A stretch of DNA of 30,933 nt from the NCBI GenBank assembly GCA_964615935.1, contig CAZTTG010000077.1, positions 1-30,933 of the forward strand, written 5' to 3'. Source of the DNA: CAZTTG01 sp964615935. Its GTDB lineage: Bacteria; Planctomycetota; UBA1135; GCA-002686595. Position 1 is the first letter of the stretch. Each line of letters opens with the position of its first letter. This document shows, one piece after another, positions 1-7,440 of the stretch. Made by a program: the position numbers and the translations under genes. The notes under the pieces were generated by a model. The model saw only the letters and a program-made list of their open reading frames with translations. It was not told the DNA's origin and searched no databases.

Positions 1-234
1 CTCGCGGTGAGCGACAACGGCCCCGGGGTGGGCGCGGAGGAGCTGGCGCGCGCGCCCGACCTCTTCTACACCACCAAGGAGGTGGGCCGGGGCAGCGGCC
101 TGGGGCTGTCGATCGTCCACAACGTCGTCGACCAGCACGGAGGCCGGCTGGAGCTCTCCAGCGAGCCGGGCAGGGGCTTCACGGCCCGGATCCGGCTGCC
201 GATCTCGGGAGAGGAGGGGGAGCCGCGGCGGTGA
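1..234 (+). CDS. Sensor histidine kinase, C-terminal end (partial)
   Basis: This is the C-terminal part of a two-component sensor kinase; the reading frame is open to the window's left edge, so the 5' end is missing. What remains is the ATP-binding (HATPase_c) lobe. The G1 box DNGPG lies at residues 5-9, followed by an F-box-like FYTTKE and the G2 box GSGLGLSIV. The end (HGGRLELSSEPGRG) is the usual final strand-turn of these kinases. The protein would phosphorylate a response regulator that is not in the window. Its stop overlaps the GTG start of the next gene (GTGA), so the two are probably translationally coupled. The sensory input domain cannot be seen. The family call is secure; the signal is unknown. 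Confidence 0.9.
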   Translation, partial: LAVSDNGPGVGAEELARAPDLFYTTKEVGRGSGLGLSIVHNVVDQHGGRLELSSEPGRGFTARIRLPISGEEGEPRR

Positions 235-1487
235 GCGAGGTCTCGCCCCTGCTCTGGCCCCTCCTGGCCGGGCTGCTCGGCCTCTCGGCCTGCTTCAGCG
301 CCACCGAGACGGCCCTGTTCAGCCTCACGATCGAGGACCGCGCCCGCGCCGGCGGCCGCGTCGAGCGGCTGCTGGCCGACCCGCGCAGCGCCCTGGTCAC
401 CGTGCTGCTCGGCAACCTCGTGGTCAACCTGACCTTCTTCGCCTTCGCCGCCCGCGTCTCCTTCGGCGAGGGCGGGCTGGGCCGGGTCCTCTCCGGCCTG
501 GGGGCGCTGGTGCTCATGCTGGTCTGCGGGGAGATCCTGCCCAAGACCGCGGCCCTGCGGGCGCGCCTGGGCATCGCCCGGGTCGGCTCCGGCCCGCTCA
601 CGGTCCTGGTGCGCGTCCTGCGGCCGGCGCGCCGCGTCCTGCAGCACATGCTGGACCTGGTCTACCGCGCCCTGGGGGAGGCCGCCCAGGAGGAGCTCTC
701 CATCACCCCCGAGCTCCTCTCCCAGGTGCTGGGCCGCAGCGGTCGGGCCGGGCACATCGAGCGCGGCGAGGCCCAGATCCTGGCGGAGATCGTGGAGCTG
801 CGCTCCATCCGCGTGCGCGAGATCATGACCCCGCGGGTCGACGTGCTCTTCGTGGAGCGGGGCGGCGCGGAGCGGGAGGAGGTCATCCGCCAGGCCCTGG
901 CCCGGCGCGTCCCCTGGATCATCGTCTACGAGGAGACCCCCGACCGCGTGGTCGGGCGGGTGGCCCTGCGGCGGCTCCTGTCCCAGCCCGAGCAGGACCT
1001 GGACGAGCTCCTGGTGCCGGTGGTCTTCGCGCCCGAGGTGGCCAGCGCCCAGGACCTGCTGATCTTCCTGCGCGAAGAGGGGGCGGCCATGGCGGTGGTG
1101 GTCGACGAGTGGGGCGGGACCGCCGGCGCGGTGACCCTCGAGGACGTCTTCGAGGAGATCGTCGGCGACCTCCGCTCCGAGGGCGAGGAGCGCGCCCGGC
1201 CGGCGGTGCCCCTGGGCGAGGGCCGCTTCCGGGTCGACGGGGACCTGTCCATCCGCGACTGGAACGAGCTCTTCGGCCACCGGGTGGTGCCCGCCGAGTT
1301 CGAGACCGTGGGCGGCCTGGTCACTGCCCTCCTGGGCCGCATCCCCCGGACCGGCGACGAGGCCCGCGCCGGGGGGCTGGTGTTCGAGGTCGAGGCCACC
1401 CGCGGCCGGCGGGTCCTCTCGGTCCTCATGCGGATCGAGTCCCACGGAGCCCTGGTCGGCCCCCATCCCGAGGAGAGCCCGGCGTGA
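231..1487 (+). CDS. CNNM/DUF21-CBS-CorC_HlyC membrane protein (hemolysin C/CorC-like)
   Basis: A 418-residue protein with the full architecture of the CNNM (DUF21) transporter-like family. The N-terminal membrane domain (about residues 1-150) has a typical ACFSATETALFSL start and the GEILPKT motif. A CBS pair follows (about 195-320), with the family motifs MTPRVDV and VDEWGGTAGAVTLEDVFEEIVGD. The C-terminal CorC_HlyC domain (about 335-415) contains GRFRVDGDLSIRDWNELFG. Relatives are linked to Mg2+/Co2+ efflux or homeostasis; 'hemolysin' is a historical label. The GTG start overlaps the upstream kinase stop. The protein also overlaps the next gene by 4 nt, and that gene is a shorter paralogue. 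The two may form a hetero-oligomer; that is inference. Confidence 0.92.
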   Translation: MSEVSPLLWPLLAGLLGLSACFSATETALFSLTIEDRARAGGRVERLLADPRSALVTVLLGNLVVNLTFFAFAARVSFGEGGLGRVLSGLGALVLMLVCGEILPKTAALRARLGIARVGSGPLTVLVRVLRPARRVLQHMLDLVYRALGEAAQEELSITPELLSQVLGRSGRAGHIERGEAQILAEIVELRSIRVREIMTPRVDVLFVERGGAEREEVIRQALARRVPWIIVYEETPDRVVGRVALRRLLSQPEQDLDELLVPVVFAPEVASAQDLLIFLREEGAAMAVVVDEWGGTAGAVTLEDVFEEIVGDLRSEGEERARPAVPLGEGRFRVDGDLSIRDWNELFGHRVVPAEFETVGGLVTALLGRIPRTGDEARAGGLVFEVEATRGRRVLSVLMRIESHGALVGPHPEESPA

Positions 1488-2455
1488 TCTGGCTCGTCCT
1501 GCTGCTCCTGGCCCTCTGCATCGCCGCCAGCGCGCTCTACTCGGGCGGCGAGACGGGCGTGTACAGCCTGTGGCGGGCGCGGGTGCACCTGGAGGCCGAG
1601 CACGGCCGGAGCGCGGCCCGCATGATCCGGGCGCTCCTGCGGGACGAGGTGGCCCTCCTGATCACCATCCTGATCGGCAACAACCTCACCATCGAGCTGG
1701 CCACCCACCTGGGCGGCGACGCGCTCCTGCGCGTCGGGGTGCCCGAGGCCGCGCGCGAGGTGGTCCTGGCCCTGGCCCTGACCCCGCTGGTCTTCTTCTT
1801 CGGGGAGCTCCTGCCCAAGGATCTCTTCCGCCGCCGGCCCCACGCCCTGACCGGCGTCTTCGCCCCCTTCCTCATCGCCTCGCGGGCGCTCTACCTGCCG
1901 CTGGCGGTGCCCTTGAGGCTCCTGACCCGAGCCCTGGAGCTCCTCGGCGGGGTGGGCGGCAGCGAGCTGGTCGAGGCGCGCGGCCGCGGGGCGGTGCTCA
2001 GCCTGCTGGAGGCCGGCAAGCGCAGCGGAGCGCTGGAGGCCGAGGCCGAGCGCATGGCGCGCAACGCGCTCCAGCTCAAGGCGACCCCGGTAGAGCGGGT
2101 GATGGTCCCCTGGGACCGGGTCGTCACCCTGCGCGGCGACCTCTCCCCGCGGGAGCGGTACGAGCGGGTGGCCGCCTCCGAGTACACGCGCCTGCCCTGG
2201 ATCCCGCCCGAGGGCCCGGTGGAGGACTACCTGCACCAGCTCGAGGCCCTGGCGGCCGGACCCGAGGCGGACCTCGGCACCTGCCGGCGGCCCCTGCCGT
2301 GCCTGCCGCCCGACCTCCCCCTGGACCGCGCCCTGGCACGGCTGCGCGGCGCGGGGCAGCGCGCGGCCCTGGTCGGCAGCCCGTCCGAGCCCCTGGGGCT
2401 GGTCACTCTCAAGGATCTCGTCGAGGAGATCTCGGGAGACCTGGCCCGGTGGTAG
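1484..2455 (+). CDS. Second CNNM/DUF21-CBS membrane protein, lacking the CorC_HlyC domain
   Basis: A 323-residue paralogue of the preceding gene. I chose the GTG at 1484 because it overlaps the upstream TGA (GTGA) and leads straight into a hydrophobic helix (IWLVLLLLALCIAASALYSG). The DUF21 membrane domain has SGGETGVYSL and GELLPKDLF, matching the same motifs in the neighbour. A CBS-pair region follows (about 180-320) and ends LGLVTLKDLVEEISGDL. It stops there: the terminal CorC_HlyC domain of the full-length protein is absent, and the CBS part is less conserved. Tandem full-length and short CNNM genes suggest a paired complex for divalent cation handling, but the substrate cannot be read from sequence. 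Confidence 0.88.
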   Translation: MIWLVLLLLALCIAASALYSGGETGVYSLWRARVHLEAEHGRSAARMIRALLRDEVALLITILIGNNLTIELATHLGGDALLRVGVPEAAREVVLALALTPLVFFFGELLPKDLFRRRPHALTGVFAPFLIASRALYLPLAVPLRLLTRALELLGGVGGSELVEARGRGAVLSLLEAGKRSGALEAEAERMARNALQLKATPVERVMVPWDRVVTLRGDLSPRERYERVAASEYTRLPWIPPEGPVEDYLHQLEALAAGPEADLGTCRRPLPCLPPDLPLDRALARLRGAGQRAALVGSPSEPLGLVTLKDLVEEISGDLARW

Positions 2456-2472
2456 GAGCGTGGAGTCTGCCT

Positions 2473-2642
2473 CCTCGAAGAAACCGCCAAGGCGCCAAGA
2501 AGCGCCAAGACCGGAGGAGAGGCGGCCAGGGGGGTTGAGGACGGGCGGCGACCGAAGCGCTCCGGCCCTTCTCTGCCTCCGGCTTCCCCTCCGGGCTCCT
2601 CCGGTCTAGGCGCTTCTCGGCGCCTTGGCGGTTTCTTCGAGG
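2473..2642. repeat. Fold-back repeat element with 47-bp imperfect inverted arms
   Basis: The arms are 2473-2519 and 2596-2642 and match at 45 of 47 positions. Each arm carries three iterated GCCAAG (or CTTGGC) motifs. The 76-nt centre is GC-rich and shows no gene. The element lies in the 340-bp gap between the CNNM pair and the next gene. It would fold into a very long hairpin if transcribed and may act as a terminator. Similar GCCAAG-rich repeats occur, from memory, dispersed in environmental bacterial genomes. Only one copy is visible here. Confidence 0.75.
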
Positions 2643-2694
2643 GGACAGTGAGACAGGCCCCGGTGTCCCGCACATCCGCGGATCGGACTCTCTT

Positions 2695-2723
2695 TTGTCG
2701 CAACTCGCGCGCCCGGCTAGGAT
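2695..2723 (+). promoter_or_regulatory. Sigma-70-type promoter for the 2795 gene
   Basis: A -35 box TTGTCG (2695-2700) and a -10 box TAGGAT (2718-2723) are separated by exactly 17 nt. They lie 71 nt upstream of the ATG at 2795, just beyond the fold-back repeat. The predicted start is near 2730. Confidence 0.6.
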
Positions 2724-2794
2724 ATTCAGCCCCTCCAGGCCGGATCGCCGGTCCCCGCACCGAGCCTCCTCCCCGAACATCGGAGAGCCACCCC

Positions 2795-3259
2795 ATGAAG
2801 TCGCTCGTATCCCACGGATGGGTTCTCCTCCTCGGCTGCCTCCTGGCCGCCCTGGGCCTGGCCCGAACCCCTCAGGGCGGGGGCGGATCCAGCGGACAGG
2901 GCACCGGGACCCGCATCCTGCCCTCCCTGCCGGCGGCGGCCAACGCCGACTCGAACAACCGGATGGTCGCGGTGACCGGCACCGACGTGACCGGGGCCTC
3001 CATCCTCTACCTGGTGGACACCGTGGGCCTCCACCTCGCGGTCTACCAGGCCAGCGGGGGCGGGGGCTCGACCCGGGGCGTCGAGCTCATGGGAGTCCGG
3101 AACATCGGCCTGGACTTCGAGCTGGACGGCTTCAACGACCAGACCCGCCACGAGGGCCGGCCCTTCCGATACAAGGACCTGAGGGAGATGTTCCTCAAGG
3201 AGGGCCTCCTGGAGGAGGGGTCCTCCGGCGCCGGCTCCACGGGCCCCGGGGGGGGCTGA
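2795..3259 (+). CDS. Small secreted or membrane-anchored protein of unknown function
   Basis: A 154-residue protein. The ATG at 2795 was chosen for its GGAGAG ribosome site 8 nt upstream and the signal-type N-terminus (MKSLVSHGWVLLLGCLLAALGLA). A Gly/Ser linker follows, then a compact conserved-looking core (about 40-95) containing DSNNRMVAVTGTDVTGAS, LYLVDT and LAVYQA. Next come a charged segment (LDGFNDQTRHEGRPFRYKDL) and a Gly-rich tail. I associate the VTGTDVTGASILYLVDT type of core with planctomycete hypothetical proteins, but no function is known to me. The gene has its own promoter and is followed by an HTH-membrane gene on the same strand. Confidence 0.75.
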   Translation: MKSLVSHGWVLLLGCLLAALGLARTPQGGGGSSGQGTGTRILPSLPAAANADSNNRMVAVTGTDVTGASILYLVDTVGLHLAVYQASGGGGSTRGVELMGVRNIGLDFELDGFNDQTRHEGRPFRYKDLREMFLKEGLLEEGSSGAGSTGPGGG

Positions 3260-3394
3260 TCGCCCCGCCAGACCGCTCCAAGCCCTCAGAAGGGGTGTTC
3301 CGGGGCCGATGTACTCTGGCGCCGCCCCGAACCAGAACCTATCCTTCCACCTCCCATCCACCATCCGAACCCATCCATCCCAGGAGATGCCGCC

Positions 3395-3949
3395 GTGGCC
3401 GACGAATTCTTCAGCTTCGAGGAAGCCCTCTCAGAACTGCGTCTGAAGGAGGAGGAGCTCAAGCGCCTGGTCTCGGAGGGCGAGATTCGCGCCTTCCGCG
3501 ACGGGGACACCATGAAGCTCCGCAGGGCCGACGTGGAGCAGCTGCGCAGCGAGCTCTCCGGCGGTGAGGTGGTGGACCTGGGAGACGTCGACGAGGACCT
3601 GGTCTTCGAGGACGACGCCGACCTGGACACCGCCGGCATGGCCACCGAGGAGATCACCGAGGCCGACACCATCCTCGAGGACGACGTGGACGACATCGGC
3701 GAGGTGGAGCTCGAGGAGGAGGAGATCGGAGCCCCCTCCCCGGTGCGCCGCACCGCGGCCGTGGCCGCGGCCGCCGAGGAGGAGGCCGACGAGGGCATGG
3801 GCCTGAAGGCGGCCCTGATCCTGACCACCGTCGTCATGATCCTCTCCATCCCGGTCTGCTGGGCCGCCGCCACGGGCCACGTCAGCGGCATGGCCGATGG
3901 CATCGCCGGCATCTTCAAGGACGTCCCCTCGGAGGCACCCTCGGAGTAG
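3395..3949 (+). CDS. Excisionase-type HTH domain with acidic linker and C-terminal membrane helix
   Basis: A 184-residue protein starting at GTG 3395, with CCAGGAG 8 nt upstream. Residues 1-55 form a MerR/excisionase-like winged helix (SFEEALSELRLKEEELKRLV, then GEIRAFRDGDTMKLRRADV). A very acidic, probably disordered segment follows (about 58-112). A single transmembrane helix lies at about 137-160 (LKAALILTTVVMILSIPVCWA), with a short tail after it. I recall this three-part design from planctomycetes. The HTH fold would normally bind DNA, but tethering it to the membrane behind an acidic linker makes a protein-interaction or membrane-proximal regulatory role equally possible. The function is unknown. 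Confidence 0.8.
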   Translation: MADEFFSFEEALSELRLKEEELKRLVSEGEIRAFRDGDTMKLRRADVEQLRSELSGGEVVDLGDVDEDLVFEDDADLDTAGMATEEITEADTILEDDVDDIGEVELEEEEIGAPSPVRRTAAVAAAAEEEADEGMGLKAALILTTVVMILSIPVCWAAATGHVSGMADGIAGIFKDVPSEAPSE

Positions 3950-4005
3950 CCCCGGAGCCGCCACAGGCCGCCGGCTGCCTCCCGCGGCTCTGCCGAAAGC
4001 GCGTA

Positions 4006-4053
4006 ACCCGGTCCCCTTCTTCACGCTACGCGAAGAGGCGGACCGGGTCCTTT
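4006..4053 (+). terminator. Rho-independent terminator after the HTH-membrane gene
   Basis: The 9-bp arms ACCCGGTCC (4006-4014) and GGACCGGGT (4040-4048) pair perfectly. The stem may extend through CTTCTT/GAAGAG, and a short T-rich tract (CCTTTA) follows. It separates the HTH gene from the OmpA gene. Confidence 0.7.
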
Positions 4054-4147
4054 ACTTCGCCCCTCCGGATCTCGAAGCTGGGGTCGGATCAGGAGGGCCA
4101 CAGGGCTCGGGGAGGCCGACCTCCCCACAGAACGGTAGGGGATCACG

Positions 4148-4867
4148 ATGGCATGGAATGAGAAGACGTTGGGTGGCTGGCCGAGCCGGGTCGCGGTGCT
4201 CGGGCTCGCCCTGGCGGCGTCCTGCGTGTCGCAGGAGCAATACGACGAGGCCGTCGGGCGGGCCAAGCACTTCCAGACGCGGGTGCACGAGCTCGAGGCC
4301 GAGCGCCAGGGCCTGCAGGGCGAGAACCGCCGGCTGGCCCGACAGCTCGAGGCCAGCCAGATCGAGGCCGCGGAGGCCGGCTACACCGAGGAGATCGACC
4401 AGCGGATCGGCCACCTGGACAGCATCGTGGCCCAGCTGGGCCGCAGCCCGGGGGAGGCCGAGAAGTTCCAGGTCGACGGGGGATACGTGTACCGCCTGCG
4501 GGACGCGGTCCTGTTCGAGCTGGGATCGGCGGAGGTGAGCCCCGAGGGGCGCAACCTGCTGCTGGAGGTGGCCCGGGACATCCTGGCCGAGGACCCCGAG
4601 CGCGTCGAGGTCCACGGCCACACCGACGACACGGGCTTCAAGCGCGAGGCCACGATCGCCAAGTACCCCCACGGCAACCTCCAGCTCTCGGCCGACCGGG
4701 CCGTGCAGGTGGCGGCCATCCTGATCCGGGATGGCGGCGTGCCCGCGGAGCGCCTGGTGGCCATGGGCTACGGCGAGCACCGTCCGGTGGTCCCCAACGA
4801 CTCGGCCGCCAACAAGCAGAAGAACCGCCGGGTCGACATCTTCGTGTCCACGGACACGGATGAGTGA
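4148..4867 (+). CDS. OmpA/Pal-family peptidoglycan-binding lipoprotein
   Basis: A 239-residue envelope protein. The ATG at 4148 has AGGGG 7 nt upstream. A lipoprotein signal peptide ends at the lipobox ALAASC with Cys26. A coiled-coil stretch follows (about 30-75, HELEAERQGLQGENRRLARQ). The C-terminal OmpA domain (about 115-237) shows VHGHTDDTG, LSADRAVQVAAIL, GYGEHRPVVPND and NRRVDI, the usual peptidoglycan-binding signature. It should be anchored in the outer membrane, with the OmpA domain clamped to the cell wall. The coiled coil could set the spacing or mediate oligomerisation. A terminator lies upstream and an FGE-like lipoprotein gene starts 28 nt downstream. Whether it is the Pal of a Tol system cannot be decided here. 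Confidence 0.9.
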   Translation: MAWNEKTLGGWPSRVAVLGLALAASCVSQEQYDEAVGRAKHFQTRVHELEAERQGLQGENRRLARQLEASQIEAAEAGYTEEIDQRIGHLDSIVAQLGRSPGEAEKFQVDGGYVYRLRDAVLFELGSAEVSPEGRNLLLEVARDILAEDPERVEVHGHTDDTGFKREATIAKYPHGNLQLSADRAVQVAAILIRDGGVPAERLVAMGYGEHRPVVPNDSAANKQKNRRVDIFVSTDTDE

Positions 4868-4894
4868 GCCGGGGGAGACTCGCGCGGAGGGAGG

Positions 4895-5929
4895 GTGACG
4901 GGGAGAGCGAGCCGTGACCCCTTGCGAGCGGCCCGGGTCCCTCGTCGAGCCCCGGGACGGCCGCCCCCGTGGGCACCCGCCCCCCTCGCTCTCCTGATCG
5001 CCCTGGCCGCGGCCTGCACGGACGCCTCGCCTGAGGCGACCTCCTCCCTCGAGCGCCTGGAGCGCCTGGCCTTCGTCGAGCAGGGCCACCGCGGCCCGGC
5101 CCTCCTGATCGAGCGCTTCGAGACCACCCGAGAGGACTGGCTGGCGTGGCGGGCCGGCGGGGAGGCCGTGGAGGGGGACGCGCTGGTGCAGCGCTCGGGC
5201 CGCTGGCTCCCCACGGAGCGGCACCTGCCCGCGACCTACATGAACCGGGAGGAGGCCCGCGCTTTCGCCGCCTCGAGGGGGATGCGGCTGCTGACCTGGC
5301 GAGAGTGGGCCTTCGCGGCCATGGGCGATCGGGACCGGGCCTTCCCCTGGGGCGGCCGGGACTGGCGCGCCTGGCAGGACTCGGTGGCCAACACCCTGGA
5401 TCTGGGCAACCACCGCCTGCGGCCGGTGGGGACCTTCGAGTCGGGCAGCACGCCCGAGGGCATCTACGACCTCCTGGGCAACGCTTGGGAGTGGGTGGAC
5501 GACCTGGCGCCCTGCGCGGAGGAGCAGAACCCGCACCCCGCCGACGACCGCATCTCGGCCATGGGCGGCTCCTACCTGAGCCACGCCCGGTTGCTGCGGG
5601 AGCGCGGACTGACGTTCACCCGTCCCTGCGATCCGGGGAGCCGCTTCGACGACGTGGGACTGCGCTGCGGGGTGGAGGCGGCCGAGTACCTGCGGGCCTG
5701 CGCCGCAAGCTGGCCCCGCGACGCGGAGTCCCGGGAGCGCCTGCGCCGGATCGGCGCCCGCTGGGGACGCCGGGCGGTTCCCTTCCTCGAGGCGGCGGCG
5801 GTCTGGATGGAGATCTGCGACCAGGGGTGGCTGTGGCGCGGTGAGCCCATCCCGTTCCTGGTGGTCGGCCGAGACCGGGCCCGTGCGGCGGCCGCCCTGG
5901 CCGACCTCCTCGAGGGCGCGCGGCCGTGA
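4895..5929 (+). CDS. FGE/sulfatase-modifying-factor-like lipoprotein without the catalytic cysteines
   Basis: A 344-residue protein. The start is GTG 4895 (GGAGG 4 nt upstream); TTG 4922 is an alternative. A long Arg-rich N-region precedes a hydrophobic stretch and a lipobox-like LAAAC with Cys41. The formylglycine-generating-enzyme (C-type lectin-like) fold spans about 60-270: FETTREDWLAW, YMNREEARAFAASRGMRLLT, EWAFAAMG, AFPWGGRDW, IYDLLGNAWEWVDD and GGSYLSHA, ending DDVGLRCG. In active FGE the segment after GGS carries the copper-binding cysteines; here it reads GGSYLSHARLLRERG and has none. It is therefore probably a structural or ligand-binding surface protein and not a sulfatase activator. 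Its stop overlaps the GTG of rsmA. Confidence 0.82.
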   Translation: MTGRASRDPLRAARVPRRAPGRPPPWAPAPLALLIALAAACTDASPEATSSLERLERLAFVEQGHRGPALLIERFETTREDWLAWRAGGEAVEGDALVQRSGRWLPTERHLPATYMNREEARAFAASRGMRLLTWREWAFAAMGDRDRAFPWGGRDWRAWQDSVANTLDLGNHRLRPVGTFESGSTPEGIYDLLGNAWEWVDDLAPCAEEQNPHPADDRISAMGGSYLSHARLLRERGLTFTRPCDPGSRFDDVGLRCGVEAAEYLRACAASWPRDAESRERLRRIGARWGRRAVPFLEAAAVWMEICDQGWLWRGEPIPFLVVGRDRARAAAALADLLEGARP

Positions 5930-6828
5930 GCGGCGGCGGGCCGGGCTGGCGCCGCCCTCCCTGGAGCGAGTTCCGGGCCGCCCTCGATCGGGCCGGCTTC
6001 CGACCCTCCCGGCGGCTGGGGCAGAACCTGCTCGTGGACGAGAACATGGTCCGCGCCATCGCCCGGGACGCGGGGGTAGGGGAGGGCGACTTCGTGCTCG
6101 AGGTGGGGCCCGGCTGCGGCTTCCTCTCCGCCCACCTCCTCGAGCGGGGCGTCGAGCTCCTGGCGGTGGAGATCGACGCGCGCCTGCTCGAGGTGGCCCG
6201 GGAGCTCCTGGCCCCCTTTCCCGGGGCGACCCTGCTCGAGGGCGACGTGCTCGAGGCCAAGGGGCGGCTCGACCCCCGGGTGTCCGGGCGGCTCCCCGCC
6301 GAGGGCCCCTGGTTCCTCGTCAGCAACCTGCCCTACTCGGTGGGCTCGCCGGTCCTGGTCCTCTGCGCCCGCACCCCCAATCCGCCGGCCTCGATGACGG
6401 TCCTGATCCAGCGCGAGCTGGCCGAGCGCGTGGCCGCCACCCCCGGGACGGCCGCCTGGGGGGCCCTCTCGGCCCGGCTGCAGATCGCCTACTCCGTCGG
6501 GATCCTCCGGACGGTCCCCGCGCACCTCTTCTGGCCGCGCCCCCGGGTGGAGAGCGCCGTCCTGCGGCTGGATCTGCGCCCCGAGCGCCCTCCGGCGCCG
6601 GACCTCGACCACTTCGATGCCCTGGTGGGCGGCCTCTTCCAGCGGCGCCGCCAGGCCCTGGGCCGGGTGCTGGCCGCTCGCCTGGGGGGGCGGGAGGCGG
6701 CCCTGGAGCTCCTCGGGGCCCAGGGGCTCGAGCCCTCGATCCGGGCCGAGACCCTCGGCCCGGAGGTCCTCCTGGCCCTGTCCCGGGATCCCCTCTGGCG
6801 GTCCCGCCCGGCGGGGGAGGGGCCCTGA
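5926..6828 (+). CDS. rsmA: 16S rRNA (adenine1518-N6/adenine1519-N6)-dimethyltransferase RsmA/KsgA
   Basis: A 300-residue SAM-dependent enzyme that dimethylates two adjacent adenines in the helix 45 loop of 16S rRNA during late 30S assembly. Visible motifs are GQNLLVDE (32-39), the SAM-binding motif I VLEVGPGCGFLS (57-68), acidic EID (82-84), GDVLEA (106-111) and the catalytic NLPY (134-137). The C-terminal domain has the QRRRQALGRVL and RAETLGPE segments typical of the family. The length is slightly above the usual 270-280 residues. The GTG start overlaps the upstream stop, so it is coupled to the FGE-like gene, with which it has no obvious functional link. The call is secure. Confidence 0.95.
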   Translation: MSGGGPGWRRPPWSEFRAALDRAGFRPSRRLGQNLLVDENMVRAIARDAGVGEGDFVLEVGPGCGFLSAHLLERGVELLAVEIDARLLEVARELLAPFPGATLLEGDVLEAKGRLDPRVSGRLPAEGPWFLVSNLPYSVGSPVLVLCARTPNPPASMTVLIQRELAERVAATPGTAAWGALSARLQIAYSVGILRTVPAHLFWPRPRVESAVLRLDLRPERPPAPDLDHFDALVGGLFQRRRQALGRVLAARLGGREAALELLGAQGLEPSIRAETLGPEVLLALSRDPLWRSRPAGEGP

Positions 6829-6887
6829 GGGTGGCCCGGGCCTGGACGGGTGGGCGCGGGATGCGTGCAGAACTGCCCGATTGGGGC

Positions 6888-6916
6888 TTGGATGCTCGAC
6901 CGCGGTTCGCTATGAA
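6888..6916 (+). promoter_or_regulatory. Candidate promoter of the dnaG-rpoD operon
   Basis: A -35 box TTGGAT (6888-6893), a 17-nt spacer and a -10 box TATGAA (6911-6916). The predicted start is near 6923. It lies about 60 nt after the rsmA stop. Confidence 0.5.
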
Positions 6917-7153
6917 ACGGGGTTCCAGTCGCCAGGATCCGCTCTGTCCCTCGCCCGGGGACGGATCGGCCGAAATCGAGAGGGGGCCGGCTCCGCCCAG
7001 CGACGAGCCACCCCACCGCCGCATGTGCGACCGACGGCCGAGCGACTGGGTGGGCGCGCTCAATCTTGTCCAGGGCTCCCACCGCGGAAGAGGTCTGCCC
7101 GACCCGCGCGGAGGGGAGTCCCCGCCTTCTTCTCTCGTACCGCACCGGCCCAC

Positions 7154-7246
7154 CGGCCGTTCCACACGGTCCTTCGGCCGCTCCACATGCACCCCTCGGC
7201 CGCATCGCGTGGTCCCTACGGCCGTTCTGCAGGCTTCGTTCGGTCG
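7154..7246. repeat. Periodic CGGCCG array (five units, 21-22 bp apart)
   Basis: CGGCCG occurs at 7154, 7175, 7197 and 7219, and a variant CGGTCG at 7241, with spacings of 21, 22, 22 and 22 bp. The units also share looser similarity after the core (TTCCACACGGT, CTCCACATGCA, TTCTGCAGGCT). Two helical turns between units would place them on the same face of the DNA. Confidence 0.6.
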
Positions 7247-7364
7247 CCTTGCGCCAACCTCTCCGTTCCGGGGCCCTCGCTCGCGTCGCGCCCGCCGACC
7301 CGACCCCGAGCCCCTTCCAGGGGTAGGCTTCAGGTGAAGACAGCCCCGGGCACATCCCCGTTTT

Positions 7365-7403
7365 CCGGCCTCCGAGGCCGGCCTCGACGTCCCTCGAGGC
7401 CGG
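7365..7403 (+). promoter_or_regulatory. Two mutually exclusive hairpins in the dnaG leader
   Basis: Hairpin A pairs CCGGCCT (7365-7371) with AGGCCGG (7375-7381) and follows TTTT. Hairpin B pairs CCGGCCTCGA (7378-7387) with TCGAGGCCGG (7394-7403). They share bases 7378-7381, so they cannot form together in full. The pair ends 37 nt before the dnaG start. An attenuator-like switch is inference. Confidence 0.45.
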
Positions 7404-7440
7404 TGCGGCGGTCCTTCCACGTCCCCATCCAGCCCAGCCC

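Larger units (their letters stand above)
6829..7440. other. 612-bp intergenic region: promoter and long dnaG leader
   Basis: I see no convincing gene on either strand. It holds a sigma-70-like promoter (6888-6916), a 21-22 bp periodic CGGCCG array (7154-7246) and two overlapping hairpins (7365-7403). If the promoter is real, the dnaG mRNA has an untranslated leader of about 520 nt. Confidence 0.6.

Noticed and set aside
66..1466. Long minus-strand open frame opposite the first CNNM gene
   Set aside because: Very high GC removes stop codons from antisense frames. The translation is low-complexity His/Gly/Ala/Arg sequence with no family motif, while the plus strand encodes clear CNNM domains.
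4895..5929. Active formylglycine-generating enzyme
   Set aside because: The cysteine pair expected after the GGS motif is absent and no sulfatase gene is nearby.
7154..7246. CRISPR array
   Set aside because: The repeated core is only 6 bp with loose flanks and a 21-22 bp period. There are no 25-40 bp repeats with unique spacers and no cas genes.
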